64,000 nucleotides of DNA from Sporosarcina sp. NCCP-2222. Its GTDB lineage: Bacteria > Bacillota > Bacilli > Bacillales_A > Planococcaceae. The stretch spans positions 59,988-123,987 of the forward strand of contig NZ_BQYK01000010.1 of NCBI RefSeq assembly GCF_023168145.1. Reading direction: 5' to 3'. Made by a program: the position numbers and the translations under genes. The notes beneath the pieces were generated by a model. The model was not told the DNA's origin and did not search any database. It saw nothing but the letters and a program-made list of their open reading frames with translations. The number at the start of each line of letters is the position of its first letter. Positions within the stretch are counted from its first letter, which is position 1. Below are positions 53,853 through 61,486 of this stretch, piece after piece.

Positions 53853-54013
53853 TATCTTGTCATCTCCTTCCTTTAGGTAATGGTAATTTTTACGTTCTCT
53901 ATTGCAATAATAACTCCTTCATATCTGCGGACAATATTTGTAGACAAAATAGGAAATTATTTTGAAGCTACTGTTAATGCGAAGAACATACAAGATTTCG
54001 CATAAATAAGTCA

Positions 54014-54055
54014 GTAAGAGCAACGGTTCCCTATCATAGGAGCCATAACTCTTAC
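54014..54055. repeat. Hairpin in the gap upstream of the Nudix gene
   Basis: GTAAGAG (54014-54020) pairs with CTCTTAC (54049-54055), with inner GGTTCC/GGAGCC-type and CTAT/ATAG pairing. No T run follows on either strand. It lies in the 293-base gap at 53853-54145, which holds no gene I can support. Confidence 0.45.
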
Positions 54056-54145
54056 TTGCCTTATCTATTTATTGCATGCACAGTTTGGACTAGTCTTTTT
54101 CACGCTTCGGTTTCACAGCTGTAGTTGACTGAATAACAAAAAAGC

Positions 54146-54763
54146 TTATTCTGACTCCAGCCTAATGAGTATGCCTCGCTGGGCGTAATAACGGTTGAAA
54201 ACCTCTAAATCCAGCGACACATTTTCTTGACTCGCAGGCGTGTTTCCCGAGGGATTATGAAAAATTATCTTTTTGTCGCGAGGATCTTTCGCGAAAACAT
54301 ACACCAGGTGCCCGCCTTTTTTTGGAGGAATGGTATCAGGAGTTCTAATACTTGGATGAACAGATGCGATAAATACATGACCTTCTTCTACGAGATCACA
54401 CATCTCGTTAACTGAAATATTTTCTTTAACTTCTGCAGATAGCCCAAATTTGTCTTTTACATAAGATACAAATGGATGATAATATAAGCCACTTACTTCC
54501 TTTGCATCATCTACTTTGTAACCCCCGTACTCCTTACATTCCTTCATAAGTTCTAAAGTCGGGAAGACTTGGCCTTTCGTATGCGCCAAATGCATTTTTA
54601 AACAGGCCATCCCGCAAACATTCGGGCTCCAAAATGCATACTCTTCCGGAGTTTCTGCACCCGATAATGCCCATAGAGGATCTTCAGCTGAATCCAGTTT
54701 TCCTGTTAAAAAGTCTGCAACTAAATCACGGGATTCCCATTGTGCAAAATAAGGAACGTTCAT
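54146..54763 (-). CDS. C39-like cysteine peptidase-fold protein
   Basis: A 205-residue protein without signal peptide. NVPYFAQW at the start, SPNVCGMACLKMHLAH (Cys in the position of the catalytic residue), KKGGHLVYVFAKD (His) and FHNPSG (Asn/Asp position) match the C39_2 peptidase fold. Enzyme activity is plausible but substrate unknown. Two ATGs follow AAGGAGAG (54766, 54763); the second is better spaced. Confidence 0.75.
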   Translation of the reverse strand: MNVPYFAQWESRDLVADFLTGKLDSAEDPLWALSGAETPEEYAFWSPNVCGMACLKMHLAHTKGQVFPTLELMKECKEYGGYKVDDAKEVSGLYYHPFVSYVKDKFGLSAEVKENISVNEMCDLVEEGHVFIASVHPSIRTPDTIPPKKGGHLVYVFAKDPRDKKIIFHNPSGNTPASQENVSLDLEVFNRYYAQRGILIRLESE

Positions 54764-54831
54764 CATTCGCTCTCCTTCCTACTAGTAGCCTTTCAATCAA
54801 ATGATTGAATAACTTCTATAAATGTTCGGCC

Positions 54832-55281
54832 TCACGAATTGGTGCCACCTGATAAGTTAGATTCATTTTCAATCATATCAACTGACAAGGGGGCAACCAA
54901 CTCCACTTTTATCCGGTCAGGATCTTCAAAGTAAACGGCATAATGCGTTTCGCCACCTGCATAGGGATGGCGCTTTTCGTATAAAATGGGGATGCCTTTT
55001 TGTTTTAGCACGCTTGTCATGTCATCCACCTGTTCGCGAGAGCTTGCATGGAAAGCCAAATGATTTAAACCGACACGGCATCGATGGTACGGAATGTCCA
55101 AAAATCGTTCCTCCGTTTGTACAAAGACGATATACGTATTCTCCAGTTTCCAGCTGCGCCCCAGTTCCCATTCTTGATACGTTTCATAGCCCAATTCCTC
55201 AAGAAACCAGCCCCAAAAGTCGATCGTTTTCTTCAAATTAGACACATATAGCTCAATATGATGAATCAATCCTATTGTCAT
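54832..55281 (-). CDS. VOC family (glyoxalase/bleomycin-resistance fold) protein
   Basis: A 149-residue VOC protein: LIHHIELYVSNLKKTIDFWGWFLEELGYE opening, then LNHLAFHASSREQVDDM and HYAVYFEDPDRIKVELVAP. The paired beta-alpha-beta units and metal-ligand His/Glu positions are visible. Substrate unknown. The ATG overlaps the stop of the upstream hydrolase gene (ATGA), so the two are coupled. Confidence 0.85.
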   Translation of the reverse strand: MTIGLIHHIELYVSNLKKTIDFWGWFLEELGYETYQEWELGRSWKLENTYIVFVQTEERFLDIPYHRCRVGLNHLAFHASSREQVDDMTSVLKQKGIPILYEKRHPYAGGETHYAVYFEDPDRIKVELVAPLSVDMIENESNLSGGTNS

Positions 55282-55835
55282 CCGTCCCACCCCAGCATTT
55301 GCTCCGTTGTCAGGATGGTTGCAAATTCCTCGTGCAGCGTGGCAAGTGAAACGTTATGTATGGTTTCTGCATCGAAATAAATCCCATTTTGGTCTCGCAA
55401 TCCGAATGCAGCCGTCGCATCCGATATGAGAATGGTATCAAAACCTAGATTTCCACTCATTCTCGTTGTTGTCGCAACACAATGAGGAGTTGTTAACCCC
55501 GTGATGACGATACCTGATATCCCTTTCTCTCTTAGGAGCTCCTCTAAATTTGTGCCAATAAAGCTGCTATTCACTTTCTTTGATATGATGGTTTCGCCTT
55601 CAATCGGTTGAACGATCGACTGAATCAAGTAGCCTTCATGGCTTGGATGAAATAAGGAGTCAGGATGATCCGATGTATGCTGAACATGGATGACGGTCCC
55701 CTCCTTCTCTCTCCAATGCCAAAGAAGTTTACGGATATTTTCTTCGGCCTGTTTATTATTGCGTTCTCCCCACTTTTCGTCTTTAAATGCATTTTGCACA
55801 TCCACAATTAGTAAGGCTCGTTGATCTGTATTCAT
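55278..55835 (-). CDS. Isochorismatase-family cysteine hydrolase
   Basis: A 185-residue hydrolase with the Asp-Lys-Cys triad: LLIVDVQNAF (Asp), IISKKVNSSF (Lys) and TTPHCVATTTRMSGNLGF (Cys with the preceding cis-peptide TT). Members act on amides such as nicotinamide or on isochorismate; the substrate here is unknown. ATG 55835 follows GAGGTGAT. It is an operon with the VOC gene. Confidence 0.85.
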   Translation of the reverse strand: MNTDQRALLIVDVQNAFKDEKWGERNNKQAEENIRKLLWHWREKEGTVIHVQHTSDHPDSLFHPSHEGYLIQSIVQPIEGETIISKKVNSSFIGTNLEELLREKGISGIVITGLTTPHCVATTTRMSGNLGFDTILISDATAAFGLRDQNGIYFDAETIHNVSLATLHEEFATILTTEQMLGWDG

Positions 55836-55880
55836 TCCCATCACCTCTTCTAGTTATCTCATATCTTCCTGCTTATCTTA

Positions 55881-56474
55881 CTATAAATTTCGAGATTTAC
55901 CCGGTTCTATCAGTCGAATATGCACCCGATTCGATGATCCATTCGTGATGCGTTGAGGGATATCGGATACATCCAGCAGTTCTGTCAGATTCACCCGCCG
56001 CTCTTGCTTCGCATCAATTGTTATTTGGTATGGCCCATTTGTATTCATGAGCGTTTGCATTCGTATGCCGTCTTCCAAATCGTTTGAATTAATAAATTCC
56101 AATGCAAACGTTACTGGCTCCTTGCTTCGATTCCTCAGTACTATACTGCATGTTCCTTCGAGCAACGCTTCGGATTTTTCTTCAAATTGACATGTCCCTT
56201 CACCATCATAAGTAACCGCATTAATTCCGCTGGCCAACGTATCTTGATAAAATGCGAGGAGATATTTTGGTGAAAAAGTGAACAGCCCGATGACGAGCAG
56301 GATGGTTCGAACATGATACTTCCTCAATCCTTTTGCCAGTAACACGAGTGCGAGGACGAAGAGGATGGATCCAGCTATCCCAATGAAACGAAAGCCTTGC
56401 GAAGTCTTAATGGGAAACGACATAAATGTGGTGGTTGCATCAATTAATTGGTTATCTGGATACGGCAACATCAT
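55881..56474 (-). CDS. Membrane protein with extracytoplasmic domain, unknown
   Basis: A 197-residue protein with two helices (about 30-48 and 55-75) and a C-terminal soluble domain of about 115 residues, probably outside the cell. It has a Cys pair (GTCQFEEKSEALLEGTCSIVL) that could form a disulfide, then a beta-rich part. I do not recognise the family. The start ATG 56474 or 56471 lacks a good ribosome site, so it could start further in. Confidence 0.6.
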   Translation of the reverse strand: MMLPYPDNQLIDATTTFMSFPIKTSQGFRFIGIAGSILFVLALVLLAKGLRKYHVRTILLVIGLFTFSPKYLLAFYQDTLASGINAVTYDGEGTCQFEEKSEALLEGTCSIVLRNRSKEPVTFALEFINSNDLEDGIRMQTLMNTNGPYQITIDAKQERRVNLTELLDVSDIPQRITNGSSNRVHIRLIEPGKSRNL

Positions 56475-56617
56475 TTAGATGCACATAGCCAAGAGAATTG
56501 CGGAAAAGAGAAGGGCTCTTTTATTTTCAATCATTTCATCATAACTTTCCTCTATTGCACTTCTATCCTATTCAACAGTTAGTTTCCAAACCCTTTAAAT
56601 GAATGAACAAATAAAAT

Positions 56618-56648
56618 AAAGGGAGGGCGATCATCCACCGCTCCCCTC
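56618..56648 (-). terminator. Terminator after the PBP gene
   Basis: On the minus strand GGGGAGCG and CGCCCTCCC pair with a small bulge, followed by TTTATTTTATTT. It lies about 70 bases past the gene. Confidence 0.55.
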
Positions 56649-56716
56649 TTAACATAACCTTATGCACAGCGAGTATTCCTTGGTTCAAAACATTTACATA
56701 TTTCTCCATAAGCAAG

Positions 56717-58903
56717 TCAATTTTTATCTCCTTCTTGTTCTAGCTTCCTTCTAATAGGCAAATCAGTCGTGACTGGCTGCTCTTCCATCATCCTTCTCTT
56801 TTTTAAATCAAAATAAATATCCAATGCCTCCCTCGCCAAATCGTTGCTCCATTTTGAAGTATAATCATTCCGATCTGTTGAGACGTTAGGGATGACGATG
56901 GAAAACGCGACTTCAGGCGTCTCAAACGGCGCAAACCCAACATGCGTCAAGTTAACCGTCTTTGTTCCGTACTTGCTTCGATCGCTCCCGTCATAATAGG
57001 CAGATTGGGCTGTCCCCGTTTTTCCGGCTGCCGTATACTTTGCATTTGCAAACAAATTGGGTGCCGTTCCTCTTGGTCCGTACGTATAAAGCATTCCTTT
57101 TTTCACTTGTTCAATTTCCTCATCTGTATTCTTCACCCGATTCAGCACAACAGCCTCTGTTTCCTGCATTAACGCGCCAAAGACGGATCCATCCGGTGAC
57201 GGTTCCCTGATTTCTTTCACTATTCTCGGCGCCATCCGGTACCCGCCATTCGCTACAGTAGATACATATTGAGCCATTTGCAAAGGTGTATACGTATCAA
57301 ACTGACCAATTGAGAAATCAAGCAGTTTACCAGATATCGTTTCAGTCCCCGGATATCCTGGATACTCGCCTGGCAAATCGATCCCTGTTTTCACGCCTAA
57401 TCCAAATGAAGCAAACGATTCACGAAACCGGTCGAACCCTTCCAAGTTTATGGGTAATGGCTTATAAGGACGATATACAGCATCTCCAAGAGACATCGCT
57501 ATTTTAAACATGTACACGTTAGAAGATTTCCCTAACGCTTCAATCTCATTGATGGCTACTCGATTGCCCCCTCGGTTAAATAGGGATTGCTTAACGGATG
57601 AACCGGCGATATAGATTGGTTCATCAATTTTTACCTCACCTATGCGCAGGACATTCTCACTATAGCCAGTCAGAACAGTTGCCAGCTTGACTGTCGAACC
57701 TACTTCATAGGCGGACGTAAACGTACCAAAGGCATAATCCTGGACGATCCATTTTCCTGTGTCTTTATCTTGTACGAGCTGCTTGCCAATAAGAGCCAAT
57801 ACTTCTCCGTTATTTGGGTTCATCATGACAAGAAAAGCACGATCCAATAGCCCAGACGTCCTTACTTGCTTCCAAGCGAGCAACTTGTCTGACACAATTT
57901 GCTCCAGGGCCTCATGGAGTTCACTATCCAATGTCAAAACAAGGTCCTTCCCCGGTTCCCCTTCCCGTACGGTGACAGTCTCCACAACACGTCCCGTTCG
58001 GTCTTTGACATTTTTCACAACCGTCTTTTGTCCCTTCAACAATTCTTCATAAGATTGTTCCAAATAACTAATCCCAACGCGGTCATTCCGTGAATAATCC
58101 CTCGCCAAAAAATAATCTAGCCTGGTACGCGGAATGCCTTGCAAAGAGGTTGTTGTAGAACCGATCAATGTATTATCCGAAACCTTTATACGATCCCAAT
58201 CAGTAGTTGTATCAACTCCCGGTAAATCGTTTAATCTTTCGGAAACTCTTGCAAATTCAATTTCTGTCACATTATCACTCTTAATAATTTGAGGAGAATA
58301 GGCATAGCCTGACATCATTTCACGATAAATCGCCAGAACCTCGAGATCTTTTTTGGTAAAGGAATTAATCTCTTTATCCGTGATACGATCACGGGTCATT
58401 TGATTGATTTCTTTTTGGATTTCTTTCTCTGTCCATGTGTCATGCTTTTTACGTAACGCTTCAATCTCTTCGGCCGTGACTTTCTTCTCTGCCTTCTTTG
58501 AATTCAGCAAAATCCAAAAATCCCGCTTATCACCAAGAGTGATGCGTTTCGTATCCTGCTCAATCAACTGGGCAAGATCTCTGGCTATTTTCAGCATATC
58601 CTTGGAGGTCGTAGACGTTGTTTTTGTATAAGTAATAGCGTTTTTCGGTTCATTATCAACCAGCACATTACCGTTTCGGTCGTAGATTCTTCCTCTCGGA
58701 ACACTTGTATTGACCGGTATTTCCTCTTTTAGTTCCAATTGGAGGGTGTATTCCTTGCCTTTGACTATTTGTAAATAACCAAGACGGAAGATTAGTAACG
58801 AAAATAGGAAAAAAATACAGAAAAACAATAGATTCATTCTGAAAGCGATATGTTTTCGCTGACGCAGTCGCACTTTATCCGCCTGACTGATCTGTTTTCT
58901 CAT
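56717..58903 (-). CDS. Class B penicillin-binding protein (PbpA/PbpH-like transpeptidase)
   Basis: A 728-residue membrane-anchored transpeptidase: N-terminal cytoplasmic head, one helix (about 24-45), a PBP dimer domain starting at NTSVPRGRIYDRNG, and a transpeptidase domain. The active serine is in SAYEVGSTVKLATVL (STVK); the SxN motif is KSSNVYMF; the KTG motif is AGKTGTAQSAYY. It cross-links peptidoglycan, and by length and motif resembles the elongation-type PbpA/PbpH of Bacillus. ATG 58903 follows GAGGAGGG. Confidence 0.92.
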   Translation of the reverse strand: MRKQISQADKVRLRQRKHIAFRMNLLFFCIFFLFSLLIFRLGYLQIVKGKEYTLQLELKEEIPVNTSVPRGRIYDRNGNVLVDNEPKNAITYTKTTSTTSKDMLKIARDLAQLIEQDTKRITLGDKRDFWILLNSKKAEKKVTAEEIEALRKKHDTWTEKEIQKEINQMTRDRITDKEINSFTKKDLEVLAIYREMMSGYAYSPQIIKSDNVTEIEFARVSERLNDLPGVDTTTDWDRIKVSDNTLIGSTTTSLQGIPRTRLDYFLARDYSRNDRVGISYLEQSYEELLKGQKTVVKNVKDRTGRVVETVTVREGEPGKDLVLTLDSELHEALEQIVSDKLLAWKQVRTSGLLDRAFLVMMNPNNGEVLALIGKQLVQDKDTGKWIVQDYAFGTFTSAYEVGSTVKLATVLTGYSENVLRIGEVKIDEPIYIAGSSVKQSLFNRGGNRVAINEIEALGKSSNVYMFKIAMSLGDAVYRPYKPLPINLEGFDRFRESFASFGLGVKTGIDLPGEYPGYPGTETISGKLLDFSIGQFDTYTPLQMAQYVSTVANGGYRMAPRIVKEIREPSPDGSVFGALMQETEAVVLNRVKNTDEEIEQVKKGMLYTYGPRGTAPNLFANAKYTAAGKTGTAQSAYYDGSDRSKYGTKTVNLTHVGFAPFETPEVAFSIVIPNVSTDRNDYTSKWSNDLAREALDIYFDLKKRRMMEEQPVTTDLPIRRKLEQEGDKN

Positions 58904-59040
58904 TTCCACCCTCCTCTGAAAGAAAAATGTATATCATATCCTTTTCATTATAGCATTACCAATTCAGAAAACACACTTATCTTCTTTCCAGATATATGTT
59001 AGGATGGATGATAGATTTGAATTTTTGAAAGGAGACAGCA

Positions 59041-59733
59041 ATGAAAAAGAAGATTATTCTTTTTGCAGTCGGCATCCTATTAGGTTTATTGGTTTCCCAC
59101 TGGTTCCATACTAGACAAAAGGTATCAAGTCCCCCCGTTGAGTCACCCGCTCCGCTTGAATTAAGTTCCAATGTTCTCACTATGGCAGAACTAGAAATAC
59201 CGGTAAAAGACCTGCCGACTCTTCAATCTTATTTAAGTGCACAGACTGACCCAGAATTGGAAATAGAGCGCACTCACTATGAAGAAATCGAAACACATAC
59301 AGAGGAACGTTTCTTTCTATTGCAGTACAGTTGCGGCAATAAACAATGTGACAGTTTACTAATTAAAGTACATAATCGCGAAATAAAATCATTGCCATTA
59401 CGAAATGGGATCTTTCAAGATTATCAGCTGTCTCCTGATCAAGATAAAGTACTCATTCGATATGCCTATAATGAAGGCGGCCAAATCATCCGGCATATTC
59501 TCGTTCCTGTTGATTTGGCTAAGTTGGAAAGTATTCCGTTTACATTTGAAGAAGACACAAAAGAATTTATGAATGAACCGACATGGCCAATATTGGAATA
59601 CGAGTGGATTTCCTCTAACACATTCCGTCTCGTCACCGCAGATTTGCTATCATCAGATTTTAATCAACTACAAACTTGGTATGCCTCTGATGTTAAAAAA
59701 TCTAAGACGGTAGATATCTTGTTAGATGAATAG
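59041..59733 (+). CDS. Membrane-anchored protein, unknown
   Basis: A 230-residue protein with an N-terminal hydrophobic anchor (about residues 4-21) and a Pro/Ser spacer, so the body is likely outside the cell. Two Cys (YSCGNKQCDSL) could form a disulfide. The sequence after about residue 85 alternates like beta structure. No catalytic motif. GAAAGGAGACAG precedes ATG 59041. It is divergent from the PBP gene. Family not recognised. Confidence 0.7.
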   Translation: MKKKIILFAVGILLGLLVSHWFHTRQKVSSPPVESPAPLELSSNVLTMAELEIPVKDLPTLQSYLSAQTDPELEIERTHYEEIETHTEERFFLLQYSCGNKQCDSLLIKVHNREIKSLPLRNGIFQDYQLSPDQDKVLIRYAYNEGGQIIRHILVPVDLAKLESIPFTFEEDTKEFMNEPTWPILEYEWISSNTFRLVTADLLSSDFNQLQTWYASDVKKSKTVDILLDE

Positions 59734-59956
59734 ATCATGCAGAGAGTCATCTCTCTTACTAAAAGGTTGTTTTCGTAAAGTTTGTTGTTTACAAAGATTA
59801 TTGGTTGAATTGCACGAAAATATATATTGTAGGAAAATGGATGATGGGAATTAAAGGTAAGTATATTAATGAGGAAACTCAAGTTAATCGGTAAGATGAT
59901 TGTAGGATGAAGAATTTAAACAGATTCATAAAAAAACTATTGGGAGGAGGGTTTAA

Positions 59957-60394
59957 ATGAAAAATAGGATTATGGCCGTGACTGTAATTGTGATTATTGC
60001 CATCACTTTAGTTGTTGTTTTCACACGAAATAAAGGAGAGTCTATGGAACGGTTATTCTCAGAGGAAGATATTACTTACAAAAACATCGAGAGTGTAGAA
60101 TTATTTGAATATGAAACGAATAATCAAATGGTGACCGATGATAAGGATTTTATCAAAGAATTTTCCTCTGCTTTGGAAAATTTAAAATCAGATAATATAA
60201 CGCCTTCCATTGATATTGGCGAAAAACCACTCTATGTAATTTACATTAGTAATGTCGGGTATTACCCTGCAGGGGGGATTGGCATCTATAGCCATCACAT
60301 AGAATATAAAGGCAAGGCCCAAACGATGACCTTTAAGGAATCAACAACACTCATTAAACTTATAGAAGATGAAATCCAAGAAGAAAATCATTAA
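59957..60394 (+). CDS. Membrane-anchored small protein, unknown
   Basis: A 145-residue protein with one N-terminal helix (about 5-22), followed by an acidic soluble part with YVIYISNVGYYPAGGIGIYSHHIEYKG. The body is probably outside the membrane. GGGAGGAGGG precedes ATG 59957, and a terminator follows. Family not recognised. Confidence 0.68.
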   Translation: MKNRIMAVTVIVIIAITLVVVFTRNKGESMERLFSEEDITYKNIESVELFEYETNNQMVTDDKDFIKEFSSALENLKSDNITPSIDIGEKPLYVIYISNVGYYPAGGIGIYSHHIEYKGKAQTMTFKESTTLIKLIEDEIQEENH

Positions 60395-60418
60395 GGATGG
60401 ACTGTGTATTCGGTAATT

Positions 60419-60455
60419 AACCACTTTTCACTTTTATGTATTTGAAGTGGTTTTT
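60419..60455 (+). terminator. Terminator
   Basis: AACCACTT (60419-60426) pairs with AAGTGGTT (60445-60452), followed by TTTTT. Confidence 0.75.
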
Positions 60456-60583
60456 ATATTGCTTTTAGCATATCTACTATTATTCAGTTCGATTTTTGGC
60501 AGGTTGAAAAAAGTAGATTCTGATCATAAATTTACCAGATACAAACCAACTGCTACGATTGCAAATAAATAACATCTCTCACC

Positions 60584-60772
60584 TTACGAACTGGCCATGA
60601 TAAGCGTTGTTAGTGAAAAAACAATATATCCGAGAGATATTGACATCCAAAACGTATTGCGGGCAGTATCTTCCTCCCGCTTCACTTTTTTTATGGCAGA
60701 TACTAAGTTGATGCAAAATACGATAGCTAGAATGGGATTTAATAAAAATCCAAAAGTGGCTAGTTCAATCAT
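60584..60772 (-). CDS. Small membrane protein, 62 residues
   Basis: Two predicted helices (about 4-26 and 41-60) joined by a charged loop (KKVKREEDTARNT). AAGGAGAGGGGATTAACTA before ATG 60772 is a strong ribosome site, which makes this more than a chance frame. The gap that follows upstream (60773-61004) holds no other feature I can support. Family not recognised. Confidence 0.6.
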   Translation of the reverse strand: MIELATFGFLLNPILAIVFCINLVSAIKKVKREEDTARNTFWMSISLGYIVFSLTTLIMASS

Positions 60773-61004
60773 TAGTTAATCCCCTCTCCTTCCCTTTATT
60801 TCAGTCCTCTATTATTTACCGCCATTTTTCTAATGGTACCACATAACAAGATTAACTTCCTTGTGAGTCTTTTTGACTAGCAGCATGCTGTTTTTCACAT
60901 TCGTCTCCTCGACCAGAGAGTTGTTTATTACAATATTATTTTAAATCTTCGAATGTCTATGTATATAATAACAGTGAATAATTTTCCAATAGGAGGGAGT
61001 CTGA

Positions 61005-61421
61005 TTGAATACAACAGTAAAAGCATTCATACCGATTCTACTGTCACTAATAATATTATCCGCTTGCAACACATACAGCTACGAATATAAATTTTCTGGC
61101 GAGAATGACCATTGGGAAGCGGAAATCTTTTTTAAAGGAACTGAAGATCAATATTCAAGAGGAGATGCAAACTACGATTTTACAGTCACCTACAAGGGGC
61201 TATCCCAAGAACTGGCTTCCACAGATGAAATTACGTATTCTTTTGAAACGGAGTCAGAAAATTTTAGTGCAACTAAAAAGTTTTCCAATCCACCAACCGA
61301 TGTATCATTTACTTCGAAAGGAAATTCCTCTGGGACAGTATCTGCAGATGAACAGATTACTGTTAATGTGAAATGGAACGGCATAGAAGAGTCTTTTGAG
61401 TTAGAGAACATCTCGAAATAG
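61005..61421 (+). CDS. Small predicted lipoprotein
   Basis: A 138-residue protein with signal peptide and lipobox LSAC (Cys about 21). The mature part is a Ser/Thr-rich beta-type domain (FTVTYKGLSQELASTDEITYS and TVNVKWNGIEESFELENI). The start is TTG 61005 with AGGAGGG upstream. Anchored outside the membrane; function unknown. Confidence 0.72.
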   Translation: MNTTVKAFIPILLSLIILSACNTYSYEYKFSGENDHWEAEIFFKGTEDQYSRGDANYDFTVTYKGLSQELASTDEITYSFETESENFSATKKFSNPPTDVSFTSKGNSSGTVSADEQITVNVKWNGIEESFELENISK

Positions 61422-61444
61422 AAGACAAAATCCGATTTTGCATG

Positions 61445-61478
61445 AAAAAAGGGTGCCCGGTTTTCCCGGACACCCTTA
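61445..61478. terminator. Terminator between the lipoprotein gene and aconitase
   Basis: AAGGGTG(C)CCGG and CCGG(A)CACCCTT pair over about 11 bases; the minus strand side is followed by six T, fitting the aconitase gene best. Confidence 0.8.
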
Positions 61479-61486
61479 TTCTGTGA